Positions 35,544-43,755 of a DNA stretch of 64,000 nucleotides are shown in pieces. The stretch covers positions 62,001-126,000 of the forward strand of contig JAYORG010000002.1 of NCBI GenBank assembly GCA_038123275.1, written 5' to 3'. The notes under the pieces were generated by a model, which ran no database searches, had not been told where the DNA came from, and saw only the letters and a program-made list of their open reading frames with translations. The stretch's first letter is position 1. The number at the start of each line of letters is the position of its first letter. The DNA comes from CAJQHT01 sp038123275. GTDB lineage: Bacteria > Pseudomonadota > Alphaproteobacteria > Rickettsiales > UBA1997. Both the position numbers and the translations under genes were made by a program.

Positions 35544-35972
35544 ATGTATAATAAAAGAAGTTACGTTGTTCAAAACATTAAAATTTACTCAAAGGTTAAG
35601 AAATATTTAACTATTTTATGTTTTTCTTTAATTGCTATTGGTGTTATTTCTTTCATATTTTTTGGCTTTTATTCAAATAGTGGAGCCATAAAATTTATTG
35701 CCAAATATAAAGATCAAAGCAATATCACAATAGAGAAGGTAATGGTTAATCCTTATATAAAGTTTGAGCATAGCAAAAATGATTATTATGATGTAAATGC
35801 TAAAAAAGCTATTCATAAAAATGACAATGATATGTTATTATTTGATGTTGTAGCAGATGGTAGTGCAGTTAAGATAACGGCTGGAAAATTACTTGTAACT
35901 AATAATGGTAATGATTTAACTTTTAGTGAGAATCCAGTTTTAATAATTAAACAAACTAATAATGACAAATAA
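35544..35972 (+). CDS. LptC-like membrane-anchored periplasmic protein
   Basis: 142 residues. A basic N-terminus and a single membrane span (about 21-46: LTILCFSLIAIGVISFIFFG) anchor a small beta-rich periplasmic domain. YYDVNAKKAIHKNDNDMLLF, VVADGSAVKITAGKLLV and LTFSENPVLII resemble the repeating strands of LptC, which links the LptBFG transporter to LptA in LPS export. It is shorter than typical LptC (about 190 residues), and no lptA or lptB is adjacent, so the assignment is tentative. It starts 2 bp after fadE and overlaps aroC by 11 bp. Confidence 0.5.
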   Translation: MYNKRSYVVQNIKIYSKVKKYLTILCFSLIAIGVISFIFFGFYSNSGAIKFIAKYKDQSNITIEKVMVNPYIKFEHSKNDYYDVNAKKAIHKNDNDMLLFDVVADGSAVKITAGKLLVTNNGNDLTFSENPVLIIKQTNNDK

Positions 35973-37044
35973 GTTCGGTAATTTATTTTCTTTTACGAGT
36001 TGGGGAGAAAGTCACGGTGAAGCAATTGGCTGTGTTATTGACGGTTGTCCATCAATGATTGACTTATGCGAAGCTGATATTCAGAAATATTTAGATCAAA
36101 GAAGGCCAGGACAATCAAAATTCACCACTCAAAGACAAGAAAAAGATCAGGTTAAGATATTATCGGGAGTTTTTGAAGGTAAAACTACCGGAACTCCTAT
36201 TTCTTTAATTATCTACAATGAAGATCAAAGAAGTAAAGATTACTCAGACATAAAAGATAAGTTTCGCCCATCTCATGGTGATTATACTTATTTTAAAAAA
36301 TATGGCATTAGAGATTATCGTGGAGGAGGTCGCTCTTCTGCCAGAGAAACTGCTATGCGAGTTGCAGCTGGTGCTATTGCTTTAAAAGTGCTAGAGAAAG
36401 ATAACATAGAAATTTGTGCTTATTTATCGCAAATGGGAGATAAAAAAATTAATAAAGATAATATTGATTTTTCTCAAATTGAAAAAAATGATTTTTTCTG
36501 TCCTGATAAAAATTTAGTGCCAAAGCTAGAAGAATATCTAACTAAAATTAGAAAAGATGGCAGTTCAGTTGGGGCTAAAATTGAAATAATAGTTAAAAAT
36601 GCACCAATTGGTTTAGGTCAGCCAATTTATAATAAGTTAGATTCCAATATTGCCTCAGCTTTAATGAGCATAAATGCTGTTAAATCAGTTGAAATTGGTA
36701 CTGGAGAAGGTGTGGCCCAGTTAAGTGGTGAAGAAAATGCCGATGAAATGTGGATGAATGATAAAGGTGAAGTAGAGTTTTCTTCTAATAATGCTGGAGG
36801 AATATTGGCCGGAATTTCTTCAGGACAAGATATTATCGCTAATTTTACTGTAAAACCAACTAGCTCCATTCTAACACCAAGAAAAACAATTGATATTAAG
36901 GGAAATAATACAAATATTGTAACTAAAGGTCGCCATGACCCATGTGTTGGTATTAGAGCTGTTCCAGTAGGACAGGCTATGATGGCTTGTGTTATTTTAG
37001 ATCATCTTCTTATGCTTAGGTCTTATAATACTAAAAACTGTTAA
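35962..37044 (+). CDS. aroC: Chorismate synthase
   Basis: 360 residues. It starts FGNLFSFTSWGESHGEAIGC, the first chorismate synthase signature. RRPGQSKFTTQRQEKDQV, FRPSHGDYTYFKKYG, RDYRGGGRSSARETAMRVAA and GRHDPCVGIRAVPVGQAM complete the FMN- and EPSP-binding sites. It makes chorismate, the branch point for Tyr, Phe, ubiquinone and folate. It overlaps the LptC-like gene by 11 bp and converges with cysQ across 55 bp. Confidence 0.96.
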   Translation: MTNKFGNLFSFTSWGESHGEAIGCVIDGCPSMIDLCEADIQKYLDQRRPGQSKFTTQRQEKDQVKILSGVFEGKTTGTPISLIIYNEDQRSKDYSDIKDKFRPSHGDYTYFKKYGIRDYRGGGRSSARETAMRVAAGAIALKVLEKDNIEICAYLSQMGDKKINKDNIDFSQIEKNDFFCPDKNLVPKLEEYLTKIRKDGSSVGAKIEIIVKNAPIGLGQPIYNKLDSNIASALMSINAVKSVEIGTGEGVAQLSGEENADEMWMNDKGEVEFSSNNAGGILAGISSGQDIIANFTVKPTSSILTPRKTIDIKGNNTNIVTKGRHDPCVGIRAVPVGQAMMACVILDHLLMLRSYNTKNC

Positions 37045-37099
37045 GTATAGGATACTACTTATCAATATGATAATAAAATTATCTTTACAGCAAGTTGTT

Positions 37100-37873
37100 T
37101 TAAGGTGTGACTATAAATCCATTGTTAGAAAATTTAGATTTTTTGTAGTATAATTTTTCATGATTTAAGTTTAATACTTTTTTACCATTTGCTAAAATCA
37201 AAGCATGTCCAGCAGCACTATCCCATTCCATTGTTGGTTTTAGACAAAATAATAAATCTGCTTTTCTTTCTATTATTTTACAAAATTTAAAGGAAGAAGA
37301 CATTTTGGATATTTGTATTTTACTAATATCAATTTTACTAAAGTTATTGGTTATATATTTTATAATTTCTTCATCTGTAGATCTTTTAGAACTAATAATT
37401 TTAGTTATTTGACTAGTTTCATTAATATTTCTTACTTTTCTAAATTCATTCTTTTTAGTGTAATAACATATAAGATTTTGCTTTTCATCTGTATAATAAA
37501 GAGGAGCATCTAGAATTTTTGGCGCATAAATAAGACCAAAAACAGGGATATTATTTTCTATGAAAGCAATATTTATAGTAAATTCATTCTTTTTAGCAAT
37601 AAATCCTTTAGTGCCATCAATTGGATCAATTAGCCAAAATTTATTGCCTTTAACCTCTCTATTTTGACCTTCTTCACAAATTATAGAAATATCTTTAAAA
37701 TTTTTTTCTAAACATTTTTTAATAAGTTCACTAATTTCTTTATCAGCTTTTGTGACTGGAGAATTATCAGATTTTTTATTAATCTCCAAGACATTATTAT
37801 CAAAATATTTACAGGCTATTTTTCCTGATGCAAGAGCGAGATCAATTAATATTTTTATTTGTGTTTTATTCAT
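37100..37873 (-). CDS. cysQ: 3'(2'),5'-bisphosphate nucleotidase
   Basis: 257 residues of the inositol-monophosphatase superfamily. Metal-binding motifs are ICEEGQ (the E-E pair), FWLIDPIDGTKGFI (DPIDGT) and MEWDSAAGHALILANG (WDxAAG). KKNEFTINIAFIENNIPVFG and VFGLIYAP are typical of CysQ. It hydrolyses PAP to AMP and relieves sulfur-metabolism inhibition. Substrate choice within the superfamily (PAP versus inositol phosphate) rests on overall resemblance. Convergent with aroC, divergent from the RDD gene. Confidence 0.88.
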   Translation of the reverse strand: MNKTQIKILIDLALASGKIACKYFDNNVLEINKKSDNSPVTKADKEISELIKKCLEKNFKDISIICEEGQNREVKGNKFWLIDPIDGTKGFIAKKNEFTINIAFIENNIPVFGLIYAPKILDAPLYYTDEKQNLICYYTKKNEFRKVRNINETSQITKIISSKRSTDEEIIKYITNNFSKIDISKIQISKMSSSFKFCKIIERKADLLFCLKPTMEWDSAAGHALILANGKKVLNLNHEKLYYKKSKFSNNGFIVTP

Positions 37874-37965
37874 TCTCTATTTATTTTATCTATTAACCAA
37901 TTCACAAAGTAAGTTAATATTATAGATTGTTAACATATTTTAACTATTAATCAAAGCAATAAAAA

Positions 37966-38613
37966 ATGACTGATCAAGAATTAAAACCTGTAAATCCTTT
38001 TTTAAGAGGGGGGGCTGCAACAATTGATATGTTTATAGTGGGTTTTTTAAGAATTCTTTTTGTGCAAATTATTGGAGATTTATGGATAGATGGTGAATTA
38101 ATAAAATTTGCTGAAGATTTTAATACTCAGTTTGGAAATATTCCTTTTTCTGGAGCTAATCAAGATCATGTCCAATTTTTAGCTAGTCATGGAATAGTAA
38201 GTGTTATGTTAATTTTTCTAATTTTAGTTATTTTGGTTGGTGCTTTATATCATGCTTTTTTTAATTCATCAAGCTGGAGTGCTACAATTGGTAAGAGAGT
38301 TGCTAATGTCATATTGGTAAAAAATGAAGGTAAGTCCCTAACATTTTGGCAATCTTTTTGGCATTATGGTCTATCCTTGGTGCCATGGATATTTATGATT
38401 TATATTTTGCTTTACCAAGTTAAAGAAAAAACAACACTTTATACTGCTTTAGTAGATAATCCTGTTAATTTAACCTTAGGACTTATAACAGTTCTATGGC
38501 TTCAAATTCATATTTTAACTAAGAAGAAAAATACAGTTCAAGATATAGCTATTGGCTGCTGTATGGTTAAAGGCAGAATAGGAAAGGGTTGGCCTAAGAT
38601 TAAATTAAAGTAA
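37966..38613 (+). CDS. RDD family membrane protein
   Basis: 215 residues with three to five membrane spans. The N-terminal VNPFLRGGAATIDMFIVGFL contains the Arg and Asp pattern after which RDD proteins are named. SWSATIGKRVANVILVKNEGKSLTFWQSFWH matches the conserved middle (S-P/A-x-T-x-GK-x, then an R-related helix); positions 30-37 of the second helix are diverged. Some RDD proteins exchange Na+ or Li+ for H+, but most are uncharacterised. It overlaps the 3' end of the convergent radC gene by 9 bp. Confidence 0.75.
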   Translation: MTDQELKPVNPFLRGGAATIDMFIVGFLRILFVQIIGDLWIDGELIKFAEDFNTQFGNIPFSGANQDHVQFLASHGIVSVMLIFLILVILVGALYHAFFNSSSWSATIGKRVANVILVKNEGKSLTFWQSFWHYGLSLVPWIFMIYILLYQVKEKTTLYTALVDNPVNLTLGLITVLWLQIHILTKKKNTVQDIAIGCCMVKGRIGKGWPKIKLK

Positions 38614-39294
38614 GCCATTTTCCTTGAAACTATAATATTCACCATTGTTACCAATTATTAAATGGTCATGAGTCTTTATATTAATGGTTTTTAAAGATTT
38701 TGCTATTTTATCTGTTGTTATAATATCATTTTGTGATGGTTTTACATCTCCAGTTGGGTGGTTATGTGTAAGTATAACTGAATATGTCGATAATAAAATA
38801 GCTTTTCTAGATATTTTTTCTATATCAATTCTAACTTTATCAGATAGGCCTTCATTATGTTTATAATCTTCTATTAATTCGTGTTTTTTGTTTAAAAATA
38901 ATATTCTAAATTCTTCATTTTTTAGATTAAGAAACCTAGCTTTACAGTAGTTAAGCAGTAGATCCCAGTTGTTAATAATGATCTTATCACTAATTTGCTG
39001 TAAGAAATTACGGTTAATAATTTCTTTAATTATTTTAAGCAATACCAAGATGTTTTCATTAATATCTAGATCATCTTTTAATAAATTTAAGTCAGAATTG
39101 ATCAATTCATGAATGTTGTCAAATTTATCAATTATTTTTTTTGATAAAACTTTAGTATCTTTTCTGGGATGAGTTGAAAAAAGTAGAATTTCTAATAATT
39201 CATAATCTTGAAATGAATCTGAATTAGACTTTAAAAATTTTTCTTTAATTCTTTTGCGGTGTCCTAGGTAATGTGGTTTTTCTTTTTTGGTCAT
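38605..39294 (-). CDS. radC: RadC family JAB-domain protein
   Basis: 229 residues. A helix-hairpin-helix-like N-terminal half (LSKKIIDKFDNIHELINSDL) is followed by a JAB/MPN domain with the metal motif THNHPTGDVKPSQNDI, where the two His and the Asp coordinate Zn2+. ARFLNLKNEEFRILFLNKKH and HLIIGNNGEYYSFKENG are standard for the family. Despite the name, a DNA-repair role is not established; it is likely a metal-dependent hydrolase. It ends 9 bp inside the RDD gene and starts 1 bp after the glycerophosphodiesterase stop. Confidence 0.9.
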   Translation of the reverse strand: MTKKEKPHYLGHRKRIKEKFLKSNSDSFQDYELLEILLFSTHPRKDTKVLSKKIIDKFDNIHELINSDLNLLKDDLDINENILVLLKIIKEIINRNFLQQISDKIIINNWDLLLNYCKARFLNLKNEEFRILFLNKKHELIEDYKHNEGLSDKVRIDIEKISRKAILLSTYSVILTHNHPTGDVKPSQNDIITTDKIAKSLKTINIKTHDHLIIGNNGEYYSFKENGLL

Positions 39295-39295
39295 T

Positions 39296-39943
39296 TTATG
39301 GTTTTAGAGTATCAGTAGCAATATTTTGTATTTTTAGTTTTTTTAAGTAATTAAAATCTTTTTTATCATTAACTGTCCAAGCAAATAAATTGATGTCAGA
39401 AAATATTTTTATAAAATCTTCATTAATATTTTCAAATTGAACGGAAAGAATCTTTATATTATTTTCCTTTAATTGTTGGTGATATTTTTTCCAATCTTTC
39501 TTATCTATCTTTTTTATAAGAGTTCCAATATTACAATTTTCTCCAAAATTATTTCTAATTTCTTTATATGAAAATAAGTTTTTTTCTAAATTTATGTTAT
39601 TTAAGTAGGGTACAAAAATTATTTTGTTATAATCTATATTAAATTTATCAGCATTGATTTTTAGATTATAAGATGCTTCCTTAATATTGTCTAAATTAAG
39701 GTTTTTAAAATCTAACCAATAGTCTATTTTATTTCCAAATTGTTTAAATAAATTAGCTAGATTATCACAATTATTTAAATCTTTGGGTTTATCATGACTT
39801 AAGATAAATTCTTTTTTATAATACCAGATATCTATTTCCATTGCCTCAAAATGATTATCAAATGCATTTTGGAATGATTTTATAGTGTTTTCCTTTACAT
39901 TCCTACTTAAGAGACCACGATGTGAAAATAATTTACAACTCAT
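39296..39943 (-). CDS. Glycerophosphodiester phosphodiesterase family protein
   Basis: 215 residues. SHRGLLSRNVKENTIKSFQN and the paired MEIDIWYYKKEFILSHDK carry the His-Arg, Glu-Asp and His residues of the GDPD active site. FAWTVNDKKDFNYL near the end is also typical. There is no signal peptide, so it would act in the cytoplasm, splitting glycerophosphodiesters to glycerol-3-phosphate and an alcohol. It is short for the family (about 240-250). It is divergent from cutA by only 5 bp, and precedes radC by 1 bp in the same direction. Confidence 0.85.
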   Translation of the reverse strand: MSCKLFSHRGLLSRNVKENTIKSFQNAFDNHFEAMEIDIWYYKKEFILSHDKPKDLNNCDNLANLFKQFGNKIDYWLDFKNLNLDNIKEASYNLKINADKFNIDYNKIIFVPYLNNINLEKNLFSYKEIRNNFGENCNIGTLIKKIDKKDWKKYHQQLKENNIKILSVQFENINEDFIKIFSDINLFAWTVNDKKDFNYLKKLKIQNIATDTLKP

Positions 39944-39948
39944 TTAAT

Positions 39949-40260
39949 ATGTCATATTACATTATCAAAACAACCTGTTACAGTAAAAGGGAAGCTAGGT
40001 TTATAGCAAGATTATTGCTTGATAAAAAATTAGCAGCTTGCGTTCAAATAAGCAAGATAGAAAGTTTTTATCATTGGAATGAGCAGGTACAGCAAGATAA
40101 GGAGCATCTTGTAGTTATGAAAACAAAAGCAAAAAACTATAAAGAAATAGAAAAATTAATTATAAAAAATAATAGCTATGAGATACCTCAACTTATTGCA
40201 ATTCCTATACAGGATGCCGATAAAAAATATTTAGAATGGATTGACAATAATTGTATTTAG
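39949..40260 (+). CDS. cutA: CutA1-type divalent cation tolerance protein
   Basis: 103 residues from the ATG at 39949. An upstream in-frame ATG at 39922 would overlap the divergent gene and add nine residues. CYSKREARFIARLLLDKKLAACVQI, IESFYHWNEQVQQDKEHLV and YEIPQLIAIPI are the CutA1 hallmarks of a small trimeric ferredoxin-like fold. Its physiological role is unclear; copper binding and signalling have been proposed. Divergent from the glycerophosphodiesterase gene. Confidence 0.92.
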   Translation: MSYYIIKTTCYSKREARFIARLLLDKKLAACVQISKIESFYHWNEQVQQDKEHLVVMKTKAKNYKEIEKLIIKNNSYEIPQLIAIPIQDADKKYLEWIDNNCI

Positions 40261-40606
40261 TTAAACTCTTTAATCTTGCTTTTATTTTAATTAAAATTAA
40301 AATTGCCAGGCGTTATGTTGTATTAAAATAAAAGATTAACTAGCAAAGAAGGATGGAGTTGGTAGTTAGTTCGCGAAATTTAAAATAAAAGAAATAGCTT
40401 AGAACACATAAGAAAACTAGAACAATTAAATTTAACTATGATTTTTATCTTTAATAACAAATTGTCTAAAATAATTCATAAAACTCTACAAAACATAGTT
40501 TATGTATTGATAGATATTGGACAAAATAAATATTTAAAGTTTATAAATAGATAATTTATAGTTAGTTAAATAAATTGTTCTTATTAACAATTAAAATAAG
40601 GACATT
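40261..40606 (+). promoter_or_regulatory. 346-bp leader region upstream of rne
   Basis: No open frame of note. The stretch is AT-rich, except for a GCCAGGCGTTATG segment near 40302 and GCGAAAT near 40374. Long 5' leaders that are targets of RNase E autoregulation are known upstream of rne in other proteobacteria, so this may be a regulatory leader, but I see no defined hairpin set or promoter that proves it. Confidence 0.35.
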
Positions 40607-42517
40607 ATGACTAAAAAGAGTATTATTATTGATGCAGCTCATAAGGAAGAAACCAGAGTTGCAGTTTTACAAGAGGGTAGGTTACAAGATTTTGATCGCG
40701 AAGCTCCCACTATAAAGCAAATTAAAGGCAATATTTATCTTGCTAAAATAACTCGTGTTGAAGCATCTTTGCAATCCGCTTTTCTTGACTATGGATCTGA
40801 TCGTCATGGGTTTTTGCCATTCTCAGATATACATCCAGATTACTATCAGCTTTCAGAAGAGGAAAAAAATAAAATTAGAGAATTATCTAACAAAAGTGAT
40901 AATGCTTCTGATGGCGCAGATGTTAAAGAAAGTGACGATGATATTCCTAACAAAAAAGATACAGAAGATGATTCTATTACAACTGGATCATATTCTGTTG
41001 AAGATGAAACTGGTACATATTCAGGAAATATTAATAGTCTTCATAAAAAATATAAGATTCAAGATGTAATAAAGCCTGGTCAAATAGTTTTGGTGCAAGT
41101 TCTAAAAGAAGAGAGGGGCAATAAAGGTGCTGCTATGACAACATATATTTCAATTGCTGGGAAATATTGTGTTTTAATGGCCAATACACCAAATAAAGGT
41201 GGGGTTTCAAAGAAGGTTGATAATTTTCGTGATCGTAAAATACTTCGTTCAATATTAAATGATTTAAATGTACCTTGTGAAAAATCAGTTATTATAAGAA
41301 CTGCTGGAGTTGGCAAGAAGCCAGAGGAGCTAAAAAGAGATTATGATTACCTAGTTAGATTATGGAATAGTATCAGAGAAACAACTCTAAACTCAACCGC
41401 TCCTACCTTTATACATGCTGAAGATGATATTATTAAGAAATGCATGAGGGATGTTTATGATGACTCAATAAAAGAAGTAATAGTTGAGGGTAAAGAGGCT
41501 TATAAGTCTATTATAGGATTTATCAATCTTATAATGCCTAGTGGGGTTAATAATGTTAAATCTTATGAGGATCGCATACCTGTCTTTAATAAATATAAAG
41601 TTGAGCAGCAAATTGTAGGTCTTTATGAAAAGGAAGTAGTATTACCATCAGGAGGGTCAATTGTAATAGATCATACAGAAGCATTGGTTGCGGTGGATGT
41701 TAACTCTGGAAAGTCAACTAATGAAAGAGATGTTGAAAAAACTGCTTACAGTACCAATTTAGAAGCAGCAGTTGAAGTTGCAAGACAGCTTAGATTACGA
41801 GATTTAGCAGGCCTTATAGTTATTGATTTTATTGATATGTATGATCAAAAAAATAAAAGAACAGTTGAGAGAACCCTAAGAGATGCTTTAAAAAATGATA
41901 GAGCTCGTATTCAAATTGGTCGTATTAGTATTTTTGGATTAATGGAAATGTCTCGACAAAGGCTTGGTGCAAGTTTCTTTGAAACTATAACAGATCCTTG
42001 TAATAATTGTAATGGAACTGGATATGTTCGCTCTGTTGAGATTGTTGCTGTTAGTGTTTTAAGAGCAATTAGACATGCTTGTAGTGAAAAGAATGTTGGT
42101 GTTATTCATATAGTTACTTCTGGAGATGTTATAACTTATATGCTCAACTTTAAAAGAAAGGAAATTTATTTAACTGAGAAAAATTATAATATTCATATTT
42201 TAATGCGTTACAGTGAAGATGTTGGTCCAAGCGGTTTTGCAATAAAGAAGAAAAAGTCTCTATCTTTTGAAGAAAAAAGAGAGTTAGATATGGAGATTAC
42301 AACTGGAAAGGTTAATCAACTTGGAATTGAGCGTGATTTTATTGATGAAGTATTAGATGAGGTTGGTACCTCTCATAACAAAAGTAATTCACATCATCAT
42401 AAGAAGAGGTCAAGAAATAATAATAGATCTAGAAATAAACCCTCAAAGTCTAATCATAAGAATGGTTCTAATGATAACAAAAAAGGTTTGTTTGGTTTAT
42501 TTAAAAAGAAGCAGTAG
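40607..42517 (+). CDS. rne: Ribonuclease E/G
   Basis: 636 residues. The S1 domain (QIKGNIYLAKITRVEASLQS) is split by an acidic, Asp/Glu/Ser-rich insertion at about 100-145. The catalytic Asp residues lie in ALVAVDVNSGKST near residue 362 and LIVIDFIDMYD near 405. The Zn-link cysteines are in CNNCNGTGYV near 465. The C-terminus is short, His/Lys/Arg/Asn-rich and disordered, much smaller than the degradosome scaffold of E. coli RNase E. It cleaves AU-rich single-stranded RNA in mRNA decay and rRNA/tRNA maturation. A degraded frame follows directly at 42518. Confidence 0.94.
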   Translation: MTKKSIIIDAAHKEETRVAVLQEGRLQDFDREAPTIKQIKGNIYLAKITRVEASLQSAFLDYGSDRHGFLPFSDIHPDYYQLSEEEKNKIRELSNKSDNASDGADVKESDDDIPNKKDTEDDSITTGSYSVEDETGTYSGNINSLHKKYKIQDVIKPGQIVLVQVLKEERGNKGAAMTTYISIAGKYCVLMANTPNKGGVSKKVDNFRDRKILRSILNDLNVPCEKSVIIRTAGVGKKPEELKRDYDYLVRLWNSIRETTLNSTAPTFIHAEDDIIKKCMRDVYDDSIKEVIVEGKEAYKSIIGFINLIMPSGVNNVKSYEDRIPVFNKYKVEQQIVGLYEKEVVLPSGGSIVIDHTEALVAVDVNSGKSTNERDVEKTAYSTNLEAAVEVARQLRLRDLAGLIVIDFIDMYDQKNKRTVERTLRDALKNDRARIQIGRISIFGLMEMSRQRLGASFFETITDPCNNCNGTGYVRSVEIVAVSVLRAIRHACSEKNVGVIHIVTSGDVITYMLNFKRKEIYLTEKNYNIHILMRYSEDVGPSGFAIKKKKSLSFEEKRELDMEITTGKVNQLGIERDFIDEVLDEVGTSHNKSNSHHHKKRSRNNNRSRNKPSKSNHKNGSNDNKKGLFGLFKKKQ

Positions 42518-43050
42518 GGTTAAGATATTTAATCGTATTTTAAATTTAAAATTATTTTTTATTATTACAGTTGGAACAGGAGTTTTGATTACTGTTATTT
42601 CAGCTATTATTACAAACCATCTATTAGAAAGGAATAATTTAATAATCTTCTCCATTAATAAAGAATCAGCGGTGATTGAAAGAAGAATTGAATATCGTTA
42701 GCAGTTTTTACAAGATGCTGAACATAAATTAGATTTAGCAGTCAATGTTTTGTTTAGTAAATCATTTATAGATGAAAAAATAACCAAATAATTGATCAAT
42801 ATTTTTACCGATTAGTTTTTGAGGGTAGAGGGCTCTGAGAATCAAATTTCAAAAAATAGCAAAATAACAGATTATATTATTTTAGTAGAAAATTTTAAAA
42901 GTAAGTCAATTGCAGATATTAATAACTTATATTTACAGAAAATTTCTTTGGATAGTGATAGAGATAAGGTTTTGGAAAAAATATATTTTTAAAGAATTTG
43001 GCTTTATTATTTCAAATCCTTGGTTTAATTTTGGTTTCAAGTAGAGGTCT
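42518..43050 (+). pseudogene. Decayed membrane sensor gene fragment
   Basis: One frame runs through this stretch, interrupted by stops at 42699 (TAG), 42789 (TAA), 42813 (TAG) and 42990 (TAA). Read through, it gives a basic start (VKIFNRILNLK), a membrane span (LFFIITVGTGVLITVISAII), and a helical, Glu/Lys-rich segment with LDLAVNVLFSKSF and ITDYIILVENFKSK. A frame shift near 42990 would continue EFGFIISNPWFNFGFK. The first three stops could derive from CAG or CAA codons. The pattern resembles the N-terminus of a membrane-bound sensor kinase or cyclase whose output domain is lost. Identity is uncertain. Confidence 0.6.
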
Positions 43051-43066
43051 CCAAATATAAAGAGAC

Positions 43067-43609
43067 TTATTTGCTTAATATGTCTCTTAACAATTGTGAC
43101 TCAACTCCTTTTCCATTAGCTTTTGGTCTAAGAACGTATACATCCTTACCTTTGAATTGTTTATCATTTAACTGTCTTAGAAGGTCTTTTGACGGGCCAA
43201 AAGGACAAATTATATCAATAATATAGGTAGCATTACCAGAGCTCCAATCAGCAGGTTGTAATTTACTACTTCTATCAGTTAGTCTTTTTTCAACTTGCTT
43301 ACTAACATTAGCCCAGCTGATAAAGGCTATTGGTTCATTTTGCTTTCCTCTAAATAAAGCAAATTGCTTGGTGGCAATTGCTGGTAATATTAGCCATTCA
43401 TAGTCTGATAAAAATAAGTATTTATGAGTTTGAGATTTCATAGCTAAGATTGATATAGCACCAAGGGTACTTTCAACAGAAATAAATGTTGGAATTTGTA
43501 ATTTTTGTGCATTTATATCTTTATTTTTATCTGTAATTTGTGCTTCTACCTTCTTTGTAGATGCTGCCTTTTTAGTTTTTTTTTTCACTGTTTTTTTCTT
43601 TGTTGGCAT
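43067..43609 (-). CDS. HlyC-type toxin-activating lysine acyltransferase
   Basis: 180 residues. After a Lys-rich N-terminal extension of about 40 residues, the HlyC/RTX-acyltransferase fold appears: STLGAISILAMKSQTHKYLF, WLILPAIATKQFALFRG, PIAFISWANVSKQVEKRL, ADWSSGNATYIIDIICPFGP and GKDVYVLRPKANGKG. The catalytic pair known from HlyC (H23, D92) corresponds to H62 and D132 here. HlyC-type enzymes transfer fatty acids from acyl-ACP to lysines of RTX toxins. No RTX toxin or type I secretion gene is in the window, so the target is unknown. It lies 146 bp downstream of dxs on the same strand. Confidence 0.85.
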   Translation of the reverse strand: MPTKKKTVKKKTKKAASTKKVEAQITDKNKDINAQKLQIPTFISVESTLGAISILAMKSQTHKYLFLSDYEWLILPAIATKQFALFRGKQNEPIAFISWANVSKQVEKRLTDRSSKLQPADWSSGNATYIIDIICPFGPSKDLLRQLNDKQFKGKDVYVLRPKANGKGVESQLLRDILSK

Positions 43610-43635
43610 TTTCCTTGCTATTTTTTAATAATAAA

Positions 43636-43660
43636 TAGTTATATCCTAGTATAAGTAGGA
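43636..43660. terminator. Hairpin between dxs and the HlyC-type gene
   Basis: TATATCCTA and TAGGATATA form a 9-bp stem with a 7-nt loop in the 146-bp spacer. The flanks are A/T-rich. It could terminate dxs transcription or act in the leader of the acyltransferase gene; it is weakly supported as a terminator. Confidence 0.4.
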
Positions 43661-43662
43661 TA

Positions 43663-43734
43663 TAATAATTATTCAAAAAGTAAAATAGATAATTATTTTA
43701 AAAATCATAATTGTGCTATTTTGAATAATTATTA
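43663..43734. repeat. 16-bp perfect inverted repeat, 40-bp loop
   Basis: TAATAATTATTCAAAA at 43663-43678 is the exact complement of 43719-43734. It nearly fills the spacer between dxs and the acyltransferase gene. Being AT-only except for one C/G pair, it is partly explained by base composition. Confidence 0.6.
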
Positions 43735-43755
43735 TTCTTCCTTAGTAAGGATAGT

